A DNA stretch of 12,116 nucleotides. Origin: Halocafeteria seosinensis. Lineage: Eukaryota; Sar; Bigyra; Bicosoecida. Location: contig LVLI01000536.1 of the NCBI GenBank assembly GCA_001687465.1, positions 64,001 through 76,116 on the forward strand, given 5' to 3'. Below the pieces are notes generated by a model. That model ran no database searches and was not told where the DNA came from. It was given only the letters and a program-made list of their open reading frames with translations. This document shows, in pieces, positions 6,498 through 12,116 of the stretch; position 1 is the first letter of the stretch; each line of letters starts with the position of its first letter. Made by a program: the position numbers and the translations under genes.

Positions 6498-8267
6498 ATC
6501 GAGGTGTTTCTCTTTGGAGGGCAAAGGTACAATCGGAATGGCCAGGTCGAGTTTCTTCGAGATATGTGGCATTGGGACTCGTTGAAAAGACAATGGGCCC
6601 GCCTTGATAGCCTCGGAGTTACATCTTACATGCCCACAGCACGAAGTGGCGCAGCAACATGGAGTTGTGGCAGCACCCATTACCTTGCTGGTGGCTTTTC
6701 CGAGGAGCCTGTCAACAGCCGTACAAGGCAACTGCCTCTCTGGGAGTTTCAAGGTAGTTCCCCAATAAACTGGAGACCAGTCGACTTGATAACACCAAAG
6801 CGTGGCAACCCCAACTATATACTAGAATCTGGAAAGCATCGCTTTGTTGCTCAGCGCTTTTATGGCTCTAGTAGACCAATGTCAAGTTTCTTGTTGTCAA
6901 ATTACTTCGAGCCAGATGGCGTGCGAGGTAACCAATTCTACGGATGGGAGTATATATGTTTCCAGGCCGGTATGCCTTTGGATTTCCCTGCTTCACTCAT
7001 TGACATTGCCTCCAGACGTTGCTGGACGACTGTTCTACTTGAAGACCGCCTTTTGTTTCTCTTTGCTCCTGTAAATTCTGGGTTTCCGTATGAAATTTGG
7101 AGTCGGGATTTCGCAAGCAATAAATGGAGCCGCATAATTCTCCATCAAGACTCTGAAGCACTTTCGAATAACGCAAAGCTTTTCTCCTGCGAGACCATCG
7201 AAGGACTCGCGCCAATCCCGGTGTTTGGATATGCAAGCAATACAGGTACGGTCAAAATACTGGCGGATAGCGCACAAAAAGAGATAGTTTTCCGACACAC
7301 CCTGACGGAAGACGCCAAGATAGTGTGTCCTTCAGCCACCAGCACCCCGACACCTACGGTCTCGGCGACGCCTTCCACATCGATGACCCATACTTCTACG
7401 AGCACTGTAACGGAACCAGTAACTCCTAGGAGAACATCAAAGATGACGACTACACCGTCTTCTAGTGCCACTATCTCAACGACCATGACAAGCACTCGGT
7501 CTTGCGCTGCGAGCGTTTCACCCTCCTTAACAGCTTCACCTAGTAGTACAGCGAGGGAAACCAGCACACCTTCTTTCACTCCTACGCCTTCTAATACAGT
7601 CTCACCTAGTGCGTCTGTCAGCGGTTCGTTTTCTTGTACTCCGTCGAGCGGTCTCTCCAGCTCGGCTACCCCAACCCCCAGTGTACGTTCTAGCTGTGAA
7701 TTCTTCTTGGAGTCAAATGGTGATGTCAACATCGGGAAGTGGAAAGGATACCCTTTTCAGTTAGCGGACTCCATTACTGTAACTGATATCTTTAGGCGTG
7801 TAAGTGATAGTCCCGGGGCCGGCAGTGCACACATTAGCATGGAGGTGGCACTGTTCGAGACGGAGACGTGCAGCGAAACTCCATGTTCATACAGGCTTAA
7901 GAACTTGATCGCAAGAAGCAATGAAGCAAACAACAACGAACTTGGCGGGCAACTACACTTTTCTTCAGGATACAACGGTGTGTTGAGTCCTAGCAAAATT
8001 TACGTACTAGCGCAAGGCTCCACTTCCGGGAACGAGGGACATCACATTCTAGCCGACCCCTTTGCTTTACGGGATCAGTTGGCTGGGGCTAACGAAAGCT
8101 TCCAGATGTGGGGATTGCAGACCCGCTTTTCCTCACTGGTTAATCAAAGCTTGGACTATGGACGGCATGATACTGCCTTGCACATGACTAATGGTGCGAC
8201 GGCAACTTTGGTAGACCAGATGCCTGCATTGGGTATGCGGTGGTGCCCCACCCCACAGCCAGAATGA
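6459..8267 (+). CDS. Kelch-propeller protein copy 1, main ORF (5' end disrupted)
   Basis: The open frame begins at 6459 with TTG; real homology starts near 6495, and the normal N-terminus lies out of frame upstream. Kelch features: VFLFGGQRY...FLRDMWHWDSLKRQWARL (blade 1), ARSGAATWSCGSTHYLAGGF (blade 2) and RLLFLFAP...YEIWSRDFASNKWSRI (a later blade), the GG and spaced Y/W pattern of galactose-oxidase-like beta-propellers. The order matches the gene at 11121 up to the end of the window (SNYFEP here, SHFED there). From 7329 to about 7692 lies a Ser/Thr/Pro-rich, mucin-like linker. The C-terminal domain (from Cys codon 7695, CEFFLESNGDVNIGKW, to MRWCPTPQPE) has about 190 residues, is bracketed by cysteines and is not recognised. 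No transmembrane segment is present. It is probably secreted or surface-exposed if functional; the remaining ~600 codons are undamaged, so any loss of function is recent or apparent. Confidence 0.75.
   Translation: MGSSRKPHEFAQGIEVFLFGGQRYNRNGQVEFLRDMWHWDSLKRQWARLDSLGVTSYMPTARSGAATWSCGSTHYLAGGFSEEPVNSRTRQLPLWEFQGSSPINWRPVDLITPKRGNPNYILESGKHRFVAQRFYGSSRPMSSFLLSNYFEPDGVRGNQFYGWEYICFQAGMPLDFPASLIDIASRRCWTTVLLEDRLLFLFAPVNSGFPYEIWSRDFASNKWSRIILHQDSEALSNNAKLFSCETIEGLAPIPVFGYASNTGTVKILADSAQKEIVFRHTLTEDAKIVCPSATSTPTPTVSATPSTSMTHTSTSTVTEPVTPRRTSKMTTTPSSSATISTTMTSTRSCAASVSPSLTASPSSTARETSTPSFTPTPSNTVSPSASVSGSFSCTPSSGLSSSATPTPSVRSSCEFFLESNGDVNIGKWKGYPFQLADSITVTDIFRRVSDSPGAGSAHISMEVALFETETCSETPCSYRLKNLIARSNEANNNELGGQLHFSSGYNGVLSPSKIYVLAQGSTSGNEGHHILADPFALRDQLAGANESFQMWGLQTRFSSLVNQSLDYGRHDTALHMTNGATATLVDQMPALGMRWCPTPQPE
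7329..7692 (+). repeat. Ser/Thr/Pro-rich low-complexity linker (coding)
   Basis: About 120 codons dominated by Ser, Thr and Pro with PTPS, TPTPT and SPSL/SPSST motifs but no exact repeat unit. Similar, shorter stretches follow the repeats in both GLUG genes. It is typical of O-glycosylated stalks that space domains on surface proteins. The frame is open in antisense too (195 codons), a consequence of the biased codon composition. Confidence 0.8.
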
Positions 8268-8451
8268 CGAATACCATACTTTGTGTGTCGTTCATGATAC
8301 GTATAACAGTTTCCCGTTCTCTCTGGAATCCATTTAATTAAATACATACATACGCATGATACACCCTAATTCCTGAGATGCCCACGGGCAGCCCACCCAG
8401 GGCAGCTGCCGATGCATTGGTCTCTGTATCAGGGGGTGTATCCCCGATTCT
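8268..8451. other. 3' flank of kelch copy 1 and left edge of inserted block
   Basis: This contains a 12-bp perfect palindrome ATTTAATTAAAT (8332-8343), TACA-rich sequence, and the octamer ATACACCC (8359-8366) repeated inverted as GGGTGTAT (8434-8441). No gene is supported; a short ORF from 8378 runs through repeat DNA and the 3' side of the minus-strand gene and is rejected. Confidence 0.45.
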
Positions 8452-8516
8452 ATTTCCGGTTCTAACCGGAAATAGGCCTTTTAACCCCAATAACCGGGAA
8501 CCGGAAATTCAATGTG
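8452..8516. repeat. Flanking direct repeat, left copy
   Basis: A 22-base interrupted palindrome (arms ATTTCCGGTT and AACCGGAAAT around CT; arms extend to 12 bases over 8450-8475) is followed 18 bases later by AACCGGGAACCGGAAA and ATGTG. Aligned without gaps to 10871-10935 it matches at about 50 of 65 positions, with the palindrome identical. It lies about 210 bases beyond the stop of the minus-strand gene. Confidence 0.75.
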
Positions 8517-8728
8517 GGGGCCATCACCCTTATCTTGCCTTATTCTTGGTACGTATATTCGTTTCACTGAAAATAAAAGTACGGGTGAGTGATGGTAATC
8601 ATTCAGCATTGCCCACGATGCATCTTGAGACCCTTGACAGAGTGAAGTTCTGTTGCATTGCGCTTCCCATGACCGCGGTAGCGGAACTGTCGAGCTGGAC
8701 CGTCAAGATTAAGTTGCTGATTCTGACG

Positions 8729-10843
8729 TTAGACGTTGCTGGACTTATCTCGTAGTTGTTGGACCTTTGCTGCTAAATTTCTAGCTTCGGAATCTAGTAT
8801 TGTGTAGTATCGAACGGTATCTAGGCTAAATGCCTGACAGATTCGAGCTTGGCAGACCATCGAGCTAACGGGCAAATTGACGTGTTCAGGAGCTTCCCAG
8901 AAGAATAATTTCTTGGCCATCATAGAAGCTCGTACTCTGCTCACGTTCCAGCCAATGGGCATCTACAGTTTTGCTGATGGACTCTGATTTCGACTCTGCA
9001 GTAAACACTGGACTCAGTATTTTAGCCAGCCAGAATGAATAGCGGTGGGTGTCTGGCCATACACAAACGATATCTTCGCTGCGGAAGATTTCAGCATCCA
9101 CAAAGTCAATATCCTCCGTTAATGTTATCACACGTACCTGAATGGGTGCCAGGATTATACCGAGGAGTCTTTTGTCGTAGACTCGGGAACAATCTTTGGA
9201 TTTCAGCTGCCACTTTGCCACTAAGTTCTGCTGAATGGAGGCTCCTATCATTCTCCCTTCCCTGTTCTTGGGTGTTTTTCAATGTTTCGTGAAGGACAGC
9301 AAAGATATCTTCAGGATCGATTGAAATAGCTCGTGGAAATCCACGTGGATAAACAGTATTCCTTAAGGGAAGCCAGTAAAACTGCTCACTCGCTTGTCGT
9401 AGCCATTCTGACAGAGCAACTCTCCTTCGATCTCCATACTGCTTCTGGTTTGGCATCATTGCTGACGTACCACGCATGAGGGCAAAAACTGCTCCACGAG
9501 GAGTGTGGTAAATGCCATACCGCGCCCACAGTTCAGTAGATCCGTATCGTTGAGGTTACATTCACGCGCAAAGGCAATTAGTTGCTGGTTTAATGCCTCA
9601 TAATCGTAATGGCCGTTCTTGTTTGGGAAGAAGGAAGTCCATTCTTGTCGCCGGAATGTACCCATGCTTGCATAAGTTTGTTCCCGAGGTAACACACAGC
9701 CATATAGTTAAACATAGAGTTATTTATTCGTTCACTATCTCTTCGGCTCTGTTTTTCTTGGTACCATCTGAAGTGCTGACTTAGGCTCTTCACGGTGGAG
9801 TTTCTCCCCGTGTAAGTTGTGAAGTTCTCTCCCGGTTTTTGGCACTCAGTGCAGGTCCATCAGTGTGCCACCGTTTCACGCACGTCTTCATTGGATAAAT
9901 CGTTTATTCCTCTTGATGTGGCATGGATAAAACTCTGTCGATATTCAAAGATGCCGTTGAATCGCTGCGCTGCCGAATTCTTTTGGCGATCTATTGTGAT
10001 CGCATGGTTAAGGGTCTTTTTCCTCCGTTTCTTTCGCTTAGACGACCCACCTTCGTTTGAACAGCTACTGGCCTCTTCTTGATTCTCCTTAGTCTCATTG
10101 CCTTCCTTTTCGTCTGTTCCATCCTCCTCTGTTCCTTCGTCGTCCTCCTCTTCCTCATCGTCGGTGTCCTCTTCTTCGCTGCTCTCGGGGTCGGCTTCCA
10201 GTCTTTCACAGAAGCCACTCGCCTCACGTGCCAGGTTATTCTCTCTATCACGGTTAAATTGCTGATGGAACGTACTCTCTTATGGGTATTCCAGTCGATG
10301 CACACAATTATTGTCGCTGAGCCCTTTTGTATGAGCTCCTTGACTTTGTGCTTGGCCCACTGCCCGGGAGTGAGCACCTGGGTTTTACTCCATTAGTTCC
10401 ATCTCAGATAAAGATTACAAGACATAACATCCGCAGAATGAACGCCCATTTGATCCAATATATCATGTTTTAGGCTTTCAGGCTTTGCTCCTTACTTACG
10501 ACGAAAATGAAGGTGCCATTGTCGGGAATGTTCGAGTAACGCTGCTCTGGACTCTGATGTATCAAGGCTTCTACTGTATGTCCATTATGTCCGTGGATGC
10601 TGTCCGTGTATTCTGTCCTATTTAATTCTTGTTGAGCATGAAGCCGATATGCACGGTGTCTTTTATTATTTCTCTCTGAAAACCCTTTGATTTGGTTCCA
10701 AGTTCCAGAGATTCCAACTGGCTGAGAAGTTGACCGTGGTTGCACGGCAATTGAGACGACGAGACAGTGTATACAGTTGTTTCTGTACTTGTTAGTTTTT
10801 TCAAATGGATATGAACCGCTTTATTACAAACAAAACCTTTCAT
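8729..10843 (-). pseudogene. Frame-broken nuclear-type protein gene, possibly transposon-borne
   Basis: Pieces of one protein run consecutively on the minus strand in shifting frames. ATG 10843 (MKGFVCNKAVHIHL) leads, after a shift near 10670, to HTVEALIHQSPEQRYSNIPD; a 122-base intron (10499-10378) then joins it to GQWAKHKVKELIQKGSAT. After a shift near 10275 comes a Glu/Asp-rich tract (about 10200-10090), the basic NLS SKRKKRRKKT (about 10045), an in-frame TGA (9862-9860) and WTCTEC...SQHFRWY, a possible zinc-binding C-x2-C...H. Shifts near 9650 and 9515 lead to HYDYEALNQQ and then YHTPRGAVFALMRG through EQFYWLPLRNTVYPRG. Further shifts near 9150 and 8910 lead to VCVWPDTHRYSFWLAKI (reminiscent of reader-type small beta-barrels) and the C-terminus ending at TAA 8731-8729. 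At least six shifts plus one stop mark it as dead, unless some are unrecognised introns. The family is not recognised. Confidence 0.6.
10378..10499 (-). other. Candidate 122-base intron in minus-strand gene
   Basis: On the minus strand a GTAAGT donor follows GGCACCTTCATTTTCGTC and the acceptor reads GTAAAACCCAG, with a branch-like ACTAAT upstream. Splicing joins FIFV to VLTPGQWAKHK in phase 0, while reading through meets TAA within about nine codons. The consensus donor and preserved frame make this the best intron in the window. Confidence 0.6.
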
Positions 10844-10870
10844 ATTTAAAGTTATATGGGAACCCCCATT

Positions 10871-10935
10871 ATTTCCGGTTCTAACCGGAAATAAGCTTGT
10901 GAGCCGGGAGAACCGGGGACCGGAAGCGTCATGTG
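10871..10935. repeat. Flanking direct repeat, right copy
   Basis: This is a same-orientation copy of 8452-8516 with identical 22-base palindrome (arms extend to 12 over 10869-10894) and the same 65-base spacing to ATGTG. It starts 28 bases upstream of the ATG (10843) of the minus-strand gene, so it would sit in that gene's promoter or leader. A further AACCGGGGG follows at 10946. Confidence 0.75.
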
Positions 10936-11036
10936 ACCTTCACAGAACCGGGGGTACCTACATTCACGAGTAGGTGTATTGTCAAGAGAGAAACACAAAA
11001 TCAAGCAAAAAATATGACGGACACGCATGCATGAGG

Positions 11037-11042
11037 TATATA
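11037..11042 (+). promoter_or_regulatory. TATA box of kelch copy 2
   Basis: TATATA in GAGGTATATAGGCG is a good TATA box. A start 25-35 bases downstream would lie inside the CT tract, leaving 11121 as the first ATG in the transcript. Confidence 0.5.
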
Positions 11043-11052
11043 GGCGAACGTA

Positions 11053-11069
11053 CTCTCTCTTTCTTTCTT

Positions 11070-11105
<36 letters not shown>
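11053..11105 (+). repeat. CT/TTTC and GT microsatellite
   Basis: A pyrimidine run of CT units interrupted by two TTTC units passes directly into a GT run (from about 11088). It sits between the TATA box and the coding start of the second kelch gene. Such tracts vary in length and can act in core promoters. Confidence 0.9.
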
Positions 11106-11120
11106 GGGCTGAGAGTGCGG

Positions 11121-12116
11121 ATGGCGGATAATTCCAAGTGCCGCAGGAGCTATCGTGTATATACAGCCCTAGACACGATAATGATGAGAGATTCTCGTCC
11201 ACCCACAGGCATAAATCGAATACAGTCATGGATACTACTACTGGTACTCGTGCTCATGTCCACGTGGGCGCTTGGAGACTCAAAATTGTCTACATCCAGG
11301 TCACCCTTTACAATGTCCGAGGATGATACCAAGACCAAGGAGGAGCATGAAATCGATCCCTGGCACCAACTGGAAACATGCTCGGATTGGGAAAGGAATC
11401 AGCTGTCTGAAATGCCACATACCGTCGTCACACCCGTGACGAGAGATTTGGAGGGAGATTTTACCCTACTCACGCGGGTACTTGCAGATAATGATGCCGC
11501 TATAATTGTTCGTGTGCACAAAAAGACCACCAACCAGCGGATCGCATACATGGACAGTAGCAACCGGAAAGACCCATTTGGTTCGAGGTATTCCTACTCA
11601 AGTGCTGGCTTGTACCGAATTGCTTTGGGAACTGCCAATAACGGGACCAATGGGCACACCGTAGAGCGAATGGATACGTGTACGGTCCCTGGAGTTACAT
11701 GTCCTGTACCTCGACGACGGCCATCAATGTGGAGCCAGGAACAGCCAGAATTGAGGGTCTTCCTTTTTGGTGGCTTTCGATACACTGTTCAAGGAACTAT
11801 AGAATACCTGAGTGACATGTGGGTTTGGTACTCGGCCGCACAGAGATGGAGCAGAGTATTCATTGAGAATGGAGCAACACCGGTAGCCAGATATTCTGGA
11901 ACCTCGTGGAGTCGGGGCTATTTTCACTTTCTCGCTGGAGGATTCCGCGATCCTTCACTTGAAAGTGCACAGGAATTATGGTGGTTCGATGGTAGTGCTC
12001 TAACGGGATGGTCGGTGCAGTATGTTCGTCGCGGCGCCTTCTTACCGGCAATAACGTATCGTAGTTATAGGACAAGTCCCTGTGATACATATTTCATACC
12101 GAGCCACTTTGAAGAC
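11121..12116 (+). CDS. Secreted kelch-propeller protein, copy 2 (3' partial)
   Basis: The frame is open to the window end, giving 332 residues from ATG 11121, the first in-frame start downstream of the TATA box. ATGs at 11181 and 11184 would give a shorter, more classical signal peptide. A hydrophobic core (WILLLVLVLMSTWAL, residues 37-51) ends in a plausible cleavage site ALG-DS. A charged, low-complexity segment (DDTKTKEEHE) follows, then an N-terminal domain (about 85-185), the conserved CPVPRRR (194-200) and two clear kelch blades: VFLFGGFRY...YLSDMWVWYSAAQRWSRV (213-246) and ARYSGTSWSRGYFHFLAGGF...ELWWFDG (256-291). It aligns throughout with the gene at 6160-8267 but without stops or frameshifts, which makes it the intact reference for that locus. 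The remaining blades and any Ser/Thr/Pro linker and C-terminal domain should lie beyond the window. The role is unknown; extracellular binding or carbohydrate-related surface function is inference, and no galactose-oxidase copper site can be judged here. Confidence 0.82.
   Translation, partial: MADNSKCRRSYRVYTALDTIMMRDSRPPTGINRIQSWILLLVLVLMSTWALGDSKLSTSRSPFTMSEDDTKTKEEHEIDPWHQLETCSDWERNQLSEMPHTVVTPVTRDLEGDFTLLTRVLADNDAAIIVRVHKKTTNQRIAYMDSSNRKDPFGSRYSYSSAGLYRIALGTANNGTNGHTVERMDTCTVPGVTCPVPRRRPSMWSQEQPELRVFLFGGFRYTVQGTIEYLSDMWVWYSAAQRWSRVFIENGATPVARYSGTSWSRGYFHFLAGGFRDPSLESAQELWWFDGSALTGWSVQYVRRGAFLPAITYRSYRTSPCDTYFIPSHFED

Larger units (their letters stand above)
8359..10979. mobile_element. 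Possible degenerate mobile element
   Basis: The block separates the two kelch paralogues and holds one long, frame-broken minus-strand gene between two direct copies of a 65-bp module (8452-8516 and 10871-10935). Short inverted termini are suggested by ATACACC at 8359-8365 and GGTGTAT at 10973-10979. The gene encodes an acidic, NLS-bearing, possibly zinc-binding protein, compatible with a transposon product, but I do not recognise a transposase or reverse transcriptase. No target-site duplication was established, so boundaries and class are guesses. Confidence 0.35.

Noticed and set aside
6435-6500. A tiny intron explaining the frameshift in kelch copy 1
   Set aside because: The only GT...AG pairs here would delete the conserved CPVPRRK block or leave a length far below a plausible intron.
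7145-7732. 195-codon minus-strand ORF opposite the Ser/Thr/Pro linker
   Set aside because: Antisense openness follows from the codon bias of the linker, and there is no independent motif.
8378-8755. 125-codon plus-strand ORF
   Set aside because: It runs through the direct repeat and antisense of the fossil gene end; composition and motifs are unremarkable.
9991-10377. Minus-strand frame with an Arg/Lys-rich tail (KKRTPTMRKRRTTKEQRRMEQTKRK) as the coding frame throughout
   Set aside because: Its first part (GQWAKHKVKELIQKG...DWNTHK) fits the gene, but past 10275 the neighbouring frame gives acidic tract, NLS and continued homologous-looking sequence to 9590.
10079-10396. Plus-strand ORF with apparent membrane segments (LLCSFVVLLFLIVGVLFF)
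   Set aside because: It is the antisense of the GAA/GAG/GAC acidic tract; the minus-strand reading gives an acidic region next to an NLS.
8452-10935. Long terminal repeats of a retrotransposon
   Set aside because: The direct repeats are only about 65 bp and no reverse transcriptase, integrase or protease motif is visible between them.
1-12116. CRISPR array, bacterial operon, tRNA or rRNA genes
   Set aside because: No regularly spaced identical repeats, no cloverleaf with GTTCRANYC box and no rRNA segments were seen; the gene content is eukaryotic.

Overview
This window reads as nuclear DNA of a flagellated single-celled eukaryote. The 3' end of an axonemal-type dynein heavy chain opens the window. 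Genes are long, almost intron-free ORFs separated by 0.4-0.8 kb gaps, two candidate spliceosomal introns with GTAAG donors are visible, and microsatellite DNA and a decayed mobile-element-like gene are present. TAA, TAG and TGA all serve as stops, so the standard code fits. I cannot name the lineage from sequence alone.

Layout: (1) 3-1223 (+), last ~406 codons of a dynein heavy chain. (2) 1745-3178 and 3988-5751 (+), two tandem, diverged paralogues encoding predicted secreted proteins: hydrophobic leader, N-terminal domain, seven GLUG-like (GGIVG-type) repeats likely to form a beta-helix, then a Pro/Ser/Thr-rich basic tail. (3) About 6160-8267 (+), a kelch-type (galactose-oxidase-like beta-propeller) protein with a long Ser/Thr/Pro-rich linker and an unrecognised Cys-bracketed C-terminal domain. 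Its 5' part is broken by one frameshift, has no start codon, and has in-frame stops just upstream. (4) 8359-10979, an insertion-like block holding a badly frameshifted minus-strand gene (10843 to 8729) with an acidic tract, a nuclear localisation signal and one credible intron, flanked by two directly repeated ~65-bp modules built on a CCGGTT/AACCGG palindrome. (5) 11121-12116 (+, runs off the window), a second kelch-type protein clearly paralogous to the first, with an intact hydrophobic leader and a TATA box plus a CT/GT microsatellite in front.

Taken together, 1.7-8.3 kb and 11.1-12.1 kb look like a cluster of genes for secreted or cell-surface proteins made of two families (GLUG beta-helix and kelch propeller), each present as a duplicated pair. 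Several members share leader, repeat or propeller domain, and a Ser/Thr/Pro-rich stretch suited to O-glycosylation. A joint role in cell surface, matrix or adhesion is inference from architecture and clustering; no enzyme active site or known pathway is visible.
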